A stretch of DNA of 14,961 nucleotides from Caenibius sp964466155. GTDB lineage: Bacteria > Pseudomonadota > Alphaproteobacteria > Sphingomonadales > Sphingomonadaceae. Below the pieces are notes generated by a model. That model ran no database searches. It was not told the DNA's origin and saw nothing but the letters and a program-made list of their open reading frames with translations. Where the stretch lies: NCBI GenBank assembly GCA_964466155.1, contig CAYXMY010000071.1:1-14961 (forward strand). The letters run 5' to 3'. Numbering within the stretch: position 1 is the first letter of the stretch; each line of letters begins with the position of its first letter. Of the stretch, positions 8,438 through 14,961 are shown one piece after another. A program made the translations under genes and the position numbers.

Positions 8438-8917
8438 ATGAAAAAAGCGATAGCCGCATCGATGGCATTGATCCTCTCCGGCACCATGCTGGCCGCATGC
8501 GGCGAAAAGGGCTCTGCGCCCACCGAAAATCCTGACCGCAAGCCGCGAGTCAAGGTGAGCGACTGCCGCCTGGTCCTGCCTCCGTTGTCTCGCAGTCCTG
8601 CGGCAGTCTATTTCGATATCGAGAATACCGGCGACGATTTCGTGGCGTTGCGCGCGATCGATGTTGCCGGGGCAAAAGAAACCACCATGCACGAAACCCT
8701 TACCGATAACGGGGCCGCGGAAATGGTCGCCCTCTCCCCGGTCAATCTGGTCAAGGGGCAGCCGATCAAGTTCGAACCGGGCGGCAAGCATGCCATGGTG
8801 ATGGGTCTCGCACCGGCGCCGAAAGTTGGCGATAACGTCGAAGTGACTCTGACGTTCGCGGGCGGAGACAAGACCAGCTTCCCGGCGAAGGTCGAAGGTC
8901 CGGGGGGCAAGAGCTGA
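8438..8917 (+). CDS. PCu(A)C-family periplasmic copper chaperone, predicted lipoprotein
   Basis: A 159-residue exported protein of the PCu(A)C (DUF461) family, which carries Cu(I) to the CuA/CuB sites of cytochrome oxidase in the periplasm. The full copper-binding signature H-x10-M-x21-H-x-M is present: His85, Met96, His118 and Met120. The N-terminus (MKK followed by a hydrophobic run) ends in a lipobox LAAC (18-21). Cys21 is therefore predicted to be lipidated, tethering the protein to a membrane. A linker of about 20 residues precedes the cupredoxin-like domain. An AGGAGG ribosome binding site supports the start. It diverges from dnaK, and its stop overlaps a possible CTG start of the next gene. 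No other copper or oxidase gene is nearby, so the copper role rests on the motif. Confidence 0.9.
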   Translation: MKKAIAASMALILSGTMLAACGEKGSAPTENPDRKPRVKVSDCRLVLPPLSRSPAAVYFDIENTGDDFVALRAIDVAGAKETTMHETLTDNGAAEMVALSPVNLVKGQPIKFEPGGKHAMVMGLAPAPKVGDNVEVTLTFAGGDKTSFPAKVEGPGGKS

Positions 8918-9003
8918 ACGAAAGTTCGCAAATCGCTGGCGCGATCTGTCCTGTCGGCGGGGAACGGCTGCTGACGGAAGGGGAAATCGCGCTCGTCCGC
9001 AGC

Positions 9004-9435
9004 ATGTTCGGAAACGCGGTCGATTGCGGGCAGGTCACACTCCGCCGCCGGAAATGGTTTCCGTTTCAGTCGCGCAATTGCGTGATGGCGCCTTGCGGGC
9101 ATATCCATTTCCACCCGCAGGATGCGCTCTATTGCGATGATTTTTCGGATGCGCCGGTGGATGTGCAAGGCCTGTTCCTGCACGAGATGACGCATGTCTG
9201 GCAGGCGCAGACACACGGCAAATTCTACCTGCCGCTGCGCCGCCATCCCTTCTGCCGTTATGGCTACACCCTGATGCCGGGCAGGCCGTTGCGCCGTTAC
9301 GGGCTAGAGCAGCAGGCCGAAATCGTCCGGCATGCCTTCCTGCTGCGTCAAGGCTGGAGATTGCCCGGCATGGCCGATGGCCGGGCTTACGATCTGCTGG
9401 TCGATTTTCCGGGGGCGGACAGGCCGGTTCGTTAA
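9004..9435 (+). CDS. Small HExxH protein ('vgr related'-type), N-terminus uncertain
   Basis: Read from the first ATG (9004) this gives 143 residues. The core LFLHEMTHVWQ (57-67) holds a zinc-metallopeptidase HExxH (His60, Glu61, His64). A later helix LEQQAEIVRH (101-110) offers a glutamate that could be the third ligand, as in DUF4157-like domains. I recognise the overall pattern from small sphingomonad proteins labelled 'vgr related protein'; function and substrate are unknown. The start is a problem. The frame is open upstream to a stop at 8833, and the residues just before Met1 (LLTEGEIALVRS) look like true protein. Yet the frame holds no ATG, GTG or TTG before 9004. CTG codons at 8914 (overlapping the previous stop), 8968 and 8971 are candidates, and GGGGA precedes 8971 at good spacing. 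No ribosome binding site precedes 9004. The gene converges on grpE across a hairpin. Confidence 0.75.
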   Translation: MFGNAVDCGQVTLRRRKWFPFQSRNCVMAPCGHIHFHPQDALYCDDFSDAPVDVQGLFLHEMTHVWQAQTHGKFYLPLRRHPFCRYGYTLMPGRPLRRYGLEQQAEIVRHAFLLRQGWRLPGMADGRAYDLLVDFPGADRPVR

Positions 9436-9436
9436 G

Positions 9437-9469
9437 GGTGCCGCGCGTCCCAATGGAAAACGCGGCACC
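9437..9469. terminator. Hairpin between the HExxH gene and convergent grpE
   Basis: GGTGCCGCG (9437-9445) and CGCGGCACC (9461-9469) are a 9-bp perfect inverted repeat with a 15-base loop. It sits in the 46-base gap between the two convergent stops. No clear T-tract follows on either strand. On the minus strand the loop contains TTTT. It is likely a shared terminator or 3'-end stabiliser. Confidence 0.5.
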
Positions 9470-9481
9470 GAACATCTTCGA

Positions 9482-10060
9482 TCAATCCGGCTTCTTGGCC
9501 ACTGCCACCATGGCCGGGCGCAACAGGCGATCCTTGATCATGTAGCCTGCCTGCAATTCCTGCACGATGGTGCCGGGTTCCACTTCGGCGGAAGGTATTT
9601 CCAGCATGGCCTGATGCTGGTTGGGATCGAGCGGCAGGCCCATCGCCGCAATGCGGCTGATGCCATGGCTGGCGAATACCTTGTCGATTTCGCGCGATGT
9701 CGCTTCGATGCCCGCAACGAACCCCTTGAGCCGGTCATCCTCCCGCAGGTCGGCCGGAATCGCTTCAAGCGCCCGGCCGAGATTGTCGGACACGCTCAGG
9801 ATATCGCGGGCAAAGCCGGTGGCGGCATAGGCGCGGGCATCGGTGATGTCCTTTTCCAGGCGGCGGCGCACATTCTGCGTTTCCGCGCGGGCATAGAGAA
9901 CGTCCTGCTCTGCGGAGTCGAGCTTTTGCTGCAGGATGGAGAGTTCCTCCAATGCGGAATTTTCCGCGTCGGCGGCTCCTTCGAGCAGGTCTTCGGGAAC
10001 ACCCTTCAGTTCCGCGGCCACGGCGGGATCGTCTTGCGGCTGCGTCTTGTCGTCAGTCAT
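9482..10060 (-). CDS. grpE: GrpE nucleotide exchange factor
   Basis: A 192-residue homodimeric factor that releases ADP from DnaK. An acidic, disordered N-terminus (about 1-35) is followed by a long coiled coil (about 36-75) with the characteristic YARAETQNVRRR stretch (56-67). A four-helix dimer region follows. The C-terminal beta domain begins near residue 132 and ends with the family signature GYMIKDRLLRPAMVAVAKK (172-190). All expected parts are present at normal length. It starts 17 bases after the hrcA stop on the same strand, so the two are almost certainly co-transcribed. It ends at a hairpin shared with the convergent HExxH gene. Confidence 0.97.
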   Translation of the reverse strand: MTDDKTQPQDDPAVAAELKGVPEDLLEGAADAENSALEELSILQQKLDSAEQDVLYARAETQNVRRRLEKDITDARAYAATGFARDILSVSDNLGRALEAIPADLREDDRLKGFVAGIEATSREIDKVFASHGISRIAAMGLPLDPNQHQAMLEIPSAEVEPGTIVQELQAGYMIKDRLLRPAMVAVAKKPD

Positions 10061-10077
10061 AGTCTCAATCTGTCTGT

Positions 10078-11121
10078 TTAACCGATTAATTTGCCCAGGC
10101 TCTGGGCCGTGAAATCCACCATGGGGACAACCCGCGCATAATTCAACCGCGTCGGCCCGATTACGCCCACTACGCCCACGACTTTGCCATCCCGGTCATG
10201 ATAGGGCGAGGCGATGACGGCAGAGCCCGAAAGCGCGAAAAGCCGGTTTTCCGAACCGATGAAAATGCGGGTCGCGTCGGCTTCACGGGCGCGTTCCAGC
10301 AATTCGGCAATCGATTGCTTGTTTTCCAGATCGTCCAGCAACTGGCGCACCCGCTCCAGATCGCCGAGCGCGGTTTCATCCAGCAGGTTGGCCTGCCCGC
10401 GCACGATCAGCACCGGGCGGCGGGTTGCATCCTCGCTCCAGACCGCCAGCCCGCGTTCGACCAGATCGCGGCTCGCCGCATCGAGCGCGGAATGGCCCGA
10501 GACGATTTCCTGCCCGATCACCCGGATCGCTTCGGCCAGCGTGCGGCCCCGCAAATGCGCCGTGATATAATTGGTCGCCTGTTCCAGCACGGTTGCCGGG
10601 ATGCCCGCTGGCAGATCGAGCAGACGGTTTTCGATATGCCCATCCTCGCCCACAATGATGGCCAGCGCCTTGCCCGGTGACAGGGGCACGATGTTCATCT
10701 GCGACAGGCGCGGTTCCCGGCCGGGCACCATGACCACGCCGGCCGCCGCCGAAAGATCGGAAAGCAGCGCGCTCGTCGCTTCCAGCGCCTGTTCGATCGG
10801 GCCGGGGCGCGACAGGCGGCGTTCAATCGCGGCGCGCTCTTCCACCGTGGGTTCGGCCACCTGCATCATCCCGTCGACGAACAGGCGCAGACCCAGTTCC
10901 GTCGGCATCCGGCCCGCGCTGGTATGCGGTGCGGCCAGCAGGCCCAGCGATTCGAGTTCTGCCAGAATGGAACGGATCGAAGCGGGCGAAAGGTTAACCT
11001 GCCCCCCGCCCGCCAGCGTTTTGGAGCCGACCGGCAGCCCGCTAGACAGGTATTCCTCCACCACGAGGCGGAAGATTTCGCGGGTGCGACTGGTCAGTTC
11101 GTTCATCGGCGGCGTGCGCAT
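10078..11121 (-). CDS. hrcA: Heat-inducible transcription repressor HrcA
   Basis: A 347-residue DNA-binding repressor that in other bacteria binds CIRCE inverted repeats and is kept active by GroEL. The N-terminal winged helix covers about 7-85, with YLSSGLPVGSKTL (24-36) and the highly conserved stretch from SPASIRS to SAGRMPTELGL (45-79). The GAF-like and dimerisation regions follow, ending near GPTRLNYARVVPMVDF. I start it at 11121 (MRTPPMNELT), which gives typical family length. A start at 11106 (MNELT) is also possible. Longer in-frame starts would run back into the rph leader and look non-coding. grpE follows after 17 bases. No CIRCE element is seen upstream of hrcA or dnaK, so its main target is probably elsewhere, for example groESL. 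Confidence 0.95.
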   Translation of the reverse strand: MRTPPMNELTSRTREIFRLVVEEYLSSGLPVGSKTLAGGGQVNLSPASIRSILAELESLGLLAAPHTSAGRMPTELGLRLFVDGMMQVAEPTVEERAAIERRLSRPGPIEQALEATSALLSDLSAAAGVVMVPGREPRLSQMNIVPLSPGKALAIIVGEDGHIENRLLDLPAGIPATVLEQATNYITAHLRGRTLAEAIRVIGQEIVSGHSALDAASRDLVERGLAVWSEDATRRPVLIVRGQANLLDETALGDLERVRQLLDDLENKQSIAELLERAREADATRIFIGSENRLFALSGSAVIASPYHDRDGKVVGVVGVIGPTRLNYARVVPMVDFTAQSLGKLIG

Positions 11122-11128
11122 CCCCTGT

Positions 11129-11156
11129 AATCTAGGCAAGACTGATGCGGAGACAA
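11129..11156 (-). promoter_or_regulatory. Candidate promoter of hrcA-grpE
   Basis: On the minus strand TTGTCT (11156-11151) and TAGATT (11134-11129) are separated by 16 bases, each matching four of six sigma-70 consensus positions. The predicted transcription start would fall at or next to the ATG at 11121, implying a leaderless message, or a 15-base leader if translation starts at 11106. This is tentative. Confidence 0.35.
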
Positions 11157-11239
11157 CACCTGTTCGTCTCTTCCCTTTCGCGCATGACGAAGTAAGGACG
11201 CCCCATTGTACAGTTCGGCGCGCCGCGCCCGACAGGATA

Positions 11240-11244
11240 AAGGA
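11240..11244 (+). promoter_or_regulatory. Ribosome binding site of rph
   Basis: AAGGA at 11240-11244 lies six bases before the ATG at 11251 and supports that start over the upstream in-frame ATG at 11206. Confidence 0.7.
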
Positions 11245-11250
11245 ACGACT

Positions 11251-11964
11251 ATGCGACCCTCCGGCCGTGCCGCAGACGAAATGCGCGCGATTGAAATTCA
11301 GACCGGTTTCACCAAGCATGCCGAAGGCTCATGCCTGATTTCCTTCGGGGACACGCGGGTTCTGGTGACGGCAAGCGTGGAAGAACGCGTTCCCCCGTTT
11401 CTGCGCGGCAAGGGCGAAGGCTGGGTTACGGCGGAATATTCGATGCTGCCCCGCGCCACGCACACCCGCGGCAGCCGGGAAGCGGCCAAGGGCAAGCAGA
11501 GCGGGCGGACGCAGGAAATCCAGCGCCTGATCGGGCGGTCCTTGCGCGCGGTGACCGATCTCAAGAAGCTGGGCGAACGGCAGATCACGCTCGATTGCGA
11601 TGTGATTCAGGCAGATGGCGGCACGCGCACGGCGGCCATTTCCGGCGCATGGGTCGCCCTGCGCCTCGCCGTGAACAAGCTGATGGCAGCAGGTGCGATC
11701 ACCGCCGATCCGCTGACGGCGAAGGTCGCGGCGGTCAGTTGCGGCATCCATCAGGGCACGCCGGTGCTCGATCTCGATTACGTGGAAGACAGCGCCGCCG
11801 ATGCGGATGCCAATTTCGTCCTGATCGAAGGCGGATTGATCGCTGAAGCGCAGGCAACGGCGGAAGGCGCGCCTTACGATGAGGAGAACCTGCTCCGCCT
11901 GCTCCGCCTCGCCCGGATCGGCTGCGACAGGATCTTCGCGGCGCAGGATGCGGCGGTAAAGTGA
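11251..11964 (+). CDS. rph: Ribonuclease PH
   Basis: A 237-residue phosphorolytic 3'-to-5' exoribonuclease that trims tRNA 3' extensions using inorganic phosphate; family members form a hexamer. The N-terminus MRPSGRAADEMR and the FTKHAEGSCLISFGDTRVL stretch (20-38) are near-invariant in the family. RGKGEGWVTAEYSMLPRATHTR covers about 52-73 and supplies RNA-binding arginines. GGTRTAAISG (123-132) is the phosphate-binding loop. The catalytic acidic cluster is in DLDYVEDSAADAD (174-186). Length matches the E. coli enzyme. The start is fixed by the ribosome binding site and the family N-terminus. It diverges from hrcA, and its stop overlaps the rdgB start by one base, so rph and rdgB are translationally coupled. 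Confidence 0.98.
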   Translation: MRPSGRAADEMRAIEIQTGFTKHAEGSCLISFGDTRVLVTASVEERVPPFLRGKGEGWVTAEYSMLPRATHTRGSREAAKGKQSGRTQEIQRLIGRSLRAVTDLKKLGERQITLDCDVIQADGGTRTAAISGAWVALRLAVNKLMAAGAITADPLTAKVAAVSCGIHQGTPVLDLDYVEDSAADADANFVLIEGGLIAEAQATAEGAPYDEENLLRLLRLARIGCDRIFAAQDAAVK

Positions 11965-12587
11965 TGCGCCGCCTCGGTTCCGGCAAGCTCGTCATAGCCA
12001 CGCACAATGCGGGCAAGCTGAAGGAGATTTCGGCCCTGCTCGCCCCCTATGGGATGGAATGCATCTCAGCCGGGGCGCTGGGCCTGCCGGAACCGGCGGA
12101 AACGGGGACGACTTTCGTCGAAAACGCCCTGATTAAAGCCCGCGCGGCAGCCGAAGCCGCGCAATTGCCCGCGCTTGCCGACGATAGCGGCCTTTCCGTT
12201 GCCGGGCTGGATGGCCGGCCGGGCGTTTACACTGCCGATTGGGCGGAGCGGCAATGGTTCGAAGGCGAACCGGGGCGCGACTGGTACATGGCCATGGGCA
12301 AGGTCGAAGGCATGTTGCAGGCCATCGGCCCCCAAGCGGATCGGGCGTGCTGGTTTTCCTGCGTTCTGGCGATTGCCTGGCCCGAGGGGGAAAGCGCGGT
12401 TTACGAAGGCCGCGTGAATGGCCGCTACACCTGGCCGCCCAAGGGGGAACGCGGTTTCGGATACGATCCGGTTTTTGTGCCCGAGGGGCGCAGTGAAACC
12501 TTTGCCGAAATCGATCCGGAAGAAAAGCACCGCATCAGCCACCGCGCGGATGCCTTCGCCAAGCTGGTTGCCGAACAGTTCGCCTGA
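11964..12587 (+). CDS. rdgB: dITP/XTP pyrophosphatase (RdgB/HAM1 family)
   Basis: A 207-residue nucleotide-pool cleansing enzyme that hydrolyses dITP, ITP and XTP to monophosphates, keeping deaminated purines out of DNA and RNA. Family motifs are intact: VIATHNAGKLKEI (10-22), LADDSGLSV (71-79, metal-binding acidic residues), GERGFGYDPVF (161-171) and ISHRADA (191-197). Residues 92-120 (ADWAERQWFEG and onward) form the longer central segment seen in alphaproteobacterial members. The ATG at 11964 overlaps the rph stop as TGATG; a GTG at 11961 is an alternative start. It ends only four bases before the convergent CAP-protein stop. Confidence 0.96.
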   Translation: MRRLGSGKLVIATHNAGKLKEISALLAPYGMECISAGALGLPEPAETGTTFVENALIKARAAAEAAQLPALADDSGLSVAGLDGRPGVYTADWAERQWFEGEPGRDWYMAMGKVEGMLQAIGPQADRACWFSCVLAIAWPEGESAVYEGRVNGRYTWPPKGERGFGYDPVFVPEGRSETFAEIDPEEKHRISHRADAFAKLVAEQFA

Positions 12588-12591
12588 ACGG

Positions 12592-13116
12592 TCAACCGAC
12601 CTTGCTGCCGATGAAATTGCCTGCGGGCCAATAACGGCAGACGAGCACATCCATCTGTTTGCCCTGCGCCAGCGCACAACCGACCTGCTGCGTGCTCGGC
12701 CAGATGATCTGGGTATAGTGGCCGACATCTTCCCAATGGCCGGTCTTGGAAACCATCGGGAAGACTCCGGGGCGGAAATCCCGCTTTTCGTCGATGAAGG
12801 CCGCGATCATGTTGTCCGGCCCGAAATAGCCGGTGGTGCCGATCCAGAGATTTTCGCCCGTTCCTTCCCGGTCCTTCCACGCCGAATGGCGCAACCGGCC
12901 TTCGGTGGCCAGCTTTCTGGCCCAGCCTTCCGCCGCTTTGGCAAGGCCGGGGCTCCATTCCAGATTCGGCAAATGCCGGTCGGCCCGCGCCTGGTTGTGC
13001 AGGGACAGTATCCGCATATCCGCGGCGGCAGGCAGCGGGTCGGCCAGAACCGGCCGCATCGGCGCAATCATCGCGCCAATGGCGCACATTATCCTGATCG
13101 ATCGGCTGAATGGCAT
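12592..13116 (-). CDS. Secreted CAP/SCP-domain protein
   Basis: A 174-residue protein with an N-terminal signal peptide (about 1-25, ending PVLA before DPL), so it is probably periplasmic or secreted. The rest is a CAP (cysteine-rich secretory, antigen 5, PR-1) domain. It has HNQARADRHLPNLEWS (40-55), GENLW (87-91), the CAP1-type GHYTQIIW (132-139) and the CAP2-type CRYWPAGNFIG (160-170). The four residues of the CAP cavity are all present: His77, Glu88, Glu129 and His133. Cys147 and Cys160 could form a disulfide. Bacterial members are poorly understood; proposed roles include lipid binding or cell-envelope functions. I choose the start at 13116 because it gives a proper signal peptide; earlier in-frame starts overlap hemW. 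It diverges from hemW by 39 bases. Confidence 0.9.
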   Translation of the reverse strand: MPFSRSIRIMCAIGAMIAPMRPVLADPLPAAADMRILSLHNQARADRHLPNLEWSPGLAKAAEGWARKLATEGRLRHSAWKDREGTGENLWIGTTGYFGPDNMIAAFIDEKRDFRPGVFPMVSKTGHWEDVGHYTQIIWPSTQQVGCALAQGKQMDVLVCRYWPAGNFIGSKVG

Positions 13117-13155
13117 GCTCGAAACTTGACAGAGACCGTTTAATGGCGGCTGAGA

Positions 13156-14313
13156 ATGGGAATGGCCCGCGCCCTTTATATCCATTGGCCGTTCTGCCTC
13201 AAGAAGTGCCCGTACTGCGATTTCAATTCGCATGTCCGGGATCAGGTCGATGCGGCGCAATGGCAGGCAGGGTTGCTCGCCGATATGCGCCACGAAGCGG
13301 CGCTGGCCGGTGGGGAGCCGTTGGAAAGCATTTTCTTCGGCGGTGGCACGCCATCGCTGATGCCGCCTGCGCTGGTGGAAACACTGTTGCGCGAAGCCGA
13401 AACGCTGTGGGGCTTCGCACCCGGAATCGAGATCACACTGGAAGCCAATCCCTCCTCCGTGGAGGCAAACCGGTTTGCGGCGCTCGCTGACGCCGGGATC
13501 AACCGCGTTTCATTGGGCTTGCAGGCGCTCGACGATGAGGTACTCAAATTCCTTGGGCGTTTACATGGCGTTACGGAAGGCTTGAAAGCACTCGAAACCG
13601 CGCAAAACGCATTTCGGCGGGTCAGCTTCGATCTGATCTATGCCCGGCCCGGCCAAACGGCGGAGCAATGGCGCGCGGAGCTGGAGCGGGCGCTGTCCTT
13701 CGGCACGGGCCATCTTTCGCTCTACCAACTCACCATCGAACCCGGCACGCGCTTTGCCACCGATGTCCGGCAAGGCAGATTCGCGCCGCTGGACGATGAC
13801 GAAGCGGCCGAACTGTTCGCGCTCACTCGCGCGATCACGGCCGCGGCGGGTTTACCCGCTTATGAGATCAGCAACCATGCCCGGCCGGGCGAGGAAAGCC
13901 GCCATAATCTGACATATTGGCGCTACGCGGATTATTGCGGGATCGGTCCGGGTGCCCATGAGCGGCGCGGCGGTGCGGCCACCGTGCGCCATCGCAAGCC
14001 GGAGAACTGGCTGGAAGCGATTGCCGCGCAAGGCCACGGTATCGCCGAAGAACGCATGCTCCCCCTTCCCGAACAGGCGAGCGAGGCTTTGCTGATGGGC
14101 CTGCGCCTGCGCGAAGGGATCGATCCGGGGGCGCTGGCGGTGCGCTTCGGCATGCGCAGGGAAACCTTGATCGACCCGGCCCGCTTTGCCTTCTACACCA
14201 AGCAGGGGCTATGCTGGGAGCAGGCGGGGCGGATTGGCGTGACCGAGGCTGGCATGCCGTTGCTCGATGCTCTGCTGGCGGAACTGGTGCCCGCCGAACT
14301 GGTTTTCGGATAA
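13156..14313 (+). CDS. hemW: Radical SAM haem chaperone HemW
   Basis: A 385-residue radical S-adenosylmethionine protein of the HemN-like group. The cluster-binding motif CLKKCPYC gives Cys14, Cys18 and Cys21 (CxxxCxxC). FFGGGTPSLM (60-69) is the SAM-binding glycine-rich motif. YEISNHARPGEESRHNLTYW and the following YCGIGPGAH (about 235-267) match HemW. The length (near 380 rather than about 450) and the short N-terminus favour HemW, a haem-binding chaperone for respiratory enzymes, over true coproporphyrinogen dehydrogenase HemN. Many databases name it oxygen-independent coproporphyrinogen III oxidase. A second ATG at 13162 is an equally possible start. Its stop overlaps the xerC start by one base, indicating coupling. 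Confidence 0.94.
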   Translation: MGMARALYIHWPFCLKKCPYCDFNSHVRDQVDAAQWQAGLLADMRHEAALAGGEPLESIFFGGGTPSLMPPALVETLLREAETLWGFAPGIEITLEANPSSVEANRFAALADAGINRVSLGLQALDDEVLKFLGRLHGVTEGLKALETAQNAFRRVSFDLIYARPGQTAEQWRAELERALSFGTGHLSLYQLTIEPGTRFATDVRQGRFAPLDDDEAAELFALTRAITAAAGLPAYEISNHARPGEESRHNLTYWRYADYCGIGPGAHERRGGAATVRHRKPENWLEAIAAQGHGIAEERMLPLPEQASEALLMGLRLREGIDPGALAVRFGMRRETLIDPARFAFYTKQGLCWEQAGRIGVTEAGMPLLDALLAELVPAELVFG

Positions 14314-14961
14314 TGGAAAAGGCCGTTCTGCTGGCCGCGTGGCACGATCATCTGGCGCAGGGCCGCCGCCGTTCACCGCATACCGTTCGTGCCTATATCG
14401 CGACTGCATCCCGTTTTCTGGACCGTGTGGGCAATACCGATTGGGCGGTGCTTGCCCGTATGGAAGGGCCTGCCCTGCGCGAACAATTGGCGGTCCGGCG
14501 TGAGGCAGGGATCGGCAATGTTTCCGCAGCCCGTGAGCTTTCCGCGCTCAAGGGGTTTATCGCCTTTGCGCGTGCGCAGGCGGGCATGGATGACACCGCC
14601 CCGCCCCGTTTGCGCGGGCCACGGATCAAGAAAGGCCTCCCCCGCCCGGTTACGCCCGACGATGCCGCCAGTCTGGCGGATACGGTGGCCGATTTTGCCG
14701 CGGATGACTGGATCGGCGCGCGCGATCGTGCGGTGCTGCTGCTGCTGTATGGGGCTGGCCTACGCATTGCGGAGGCATTGTCGCTCACCGGGGCGGACAT
14801 GCCGTTGCGGGAAACGCTGGTCGTCACAGGCAAAGGCGGCAAGCAGCGCATGGTGCCGATTCTGCCCATCGTGCGGGAAAAAGTGGAGGACTACCTGCGG
14901 CGCTGCCCCTGGCCGATGGAGCGCCACGATCCAGTGTTTCGCGGTGTGAAAGGCGGGCCAT
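14313..14961 (+). CDS. xerC: Tyrosine recombinase XerC (cut by window edge)
   Basis: The first 216 residues of a site-specific tyrosine recombinase of the Xer type, which resolves chromosome dimers at dif together with XerD. The N-terminal SAM-like DNA-binding domain covers about 1-105 (HLAQGRRRSPHTVRAYIA, 13-30). The catalytic domain begins near residue 112. The first catalytic arginine (Arg151, in YGAGLRIAEAL) and the catalytic lysine (Lys174, in TGKGGKQRMVPI) are present and lie close to their positions in E. coli XerC. The HxxR, second His and nucleophilic Tyr would lie beyond the right edge. Start is TAATG-coupled to hemW. XerC is favoured over a mobile-element integrase because of the housekeeping context and the short N-terminus; XerD is the main alternative. 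Confidence 0.88.
   Translation, partial: MEKAVLLAAWHDHLAQGRRRSPHTVRAYIATASRFLDRVGNTDWAVLARMEGPALREQLAVRREAGIGNVSAARELSALKGFIAFARAQAGMDDTAPPRLRGPRIKKGLPRPVTPDDAASLADTVADFAADDWIGARDRAVLLLLYGAGLRIAEALSLTGADMPLRETLVVTGKGGKQRMVPILPIVREKVEDYLRRCPWPMERHDPVFRGVKGGP

Noticed and set aside
11122..11319. Extension of hrcA to a start at 11319
   Set aside because: The added residues do not resemble HrcA, overlap the rph start region and lie upstream of the plausible promoter. The start at 11121 gives normal family length.
13126..13131. Perfect TTGACA before hemW
   Set aside because: No acceptable -10 lies 16-18 bases downstream before the hemW start, so it is not called as a promoter.
13117..13293. Extension of the CAP-domain gene to a start at 13293
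   Set aside because: It would overlap hemW and bury the signal peptide; the start at 13116 gives a normal signal sequence.
14313..14961. Tyrosine recombinase as a phage or integron integrase at an island edge
   Set aside because: The sequence, start position and TAATG coupling to hemW fit housekeeping XerC. No attachment repeats or mobile genes are in view.

Overview
The window is a compact, high-GC stretch of core bacterial chromosome. Gene content and protein style point to an alphaproteobacterium, most likely of the Sphingomonadales (Novosphingobium/Erythrobacter-like). The pointers are a DUF3376-type patatin protein, a small HExxH protein of the kind labelled 'vgr related' in sphingomonads, HrcA beside an RpoH-like dnaK promoter, and a GAAC-N7-GAAC LexA-type box. 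The lineage is an inference from sequence style, not a database result. No rRNA, tRNA, insertion sequence, prophage or CRISPR array was found, and no gap between genes exceeds about 185 bases.

Layout. Positions 1-2671 are a minus-strand run: radA (DNA repair), a CvpA-family membrane protein, a NifU-like protein lacking a key cysteine, and the start of an MFS (metabolite:H+ symporter type) transporter cut by the left edge. Facing away from radA is a 771-residue patatin-like/DUF3376 protein (2742-5057), which converges on dnaJ across a strong hairpin. dnaK-dnaJ (8253 to 5118, minus) form one chaperone operon with a large hairpin between the genes. Divergent from dnaK is a two-gene plus-strand pair: a PCu(A)C copper-chaperone lipoprotein and a small HExxH protein whose start is ambiguous. 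This pair separates dnaK-dnaJ from the second chaperone operon, hrcA-grpE (11121 to 9482, minus). Divergent from hrcA are rph and rdgB (plus, overlapping by one base). A secreted CAP/SCP protein (minus) follows, then hemW and xerC (plus, overlapping by one base). xerC is cut by the right edge.

How the parts fit. DnaK, DnaJ and GrpE are the complete Hsp70 cycle, with HrcA as a heat-shock repressor. RadA and XerC serve recombination and chromosome maintenance. RNase PH and RdgB process RNA 3' ends and cleanse nucleotide pools. HemW is a haem chaperone. The most interesting points are the LexA-type box between radA and the patatin gene, the NifU-like protein missing canonical residues, the HExxH protein whose reading frame extends upstream without an ATG, GTG or TTG start, the dnaK-dnaJ hairpin, and the shared promoter zone upstream of dnaK. 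I see no wholly new multi-gene system; most of the region is conserved housekeeping.
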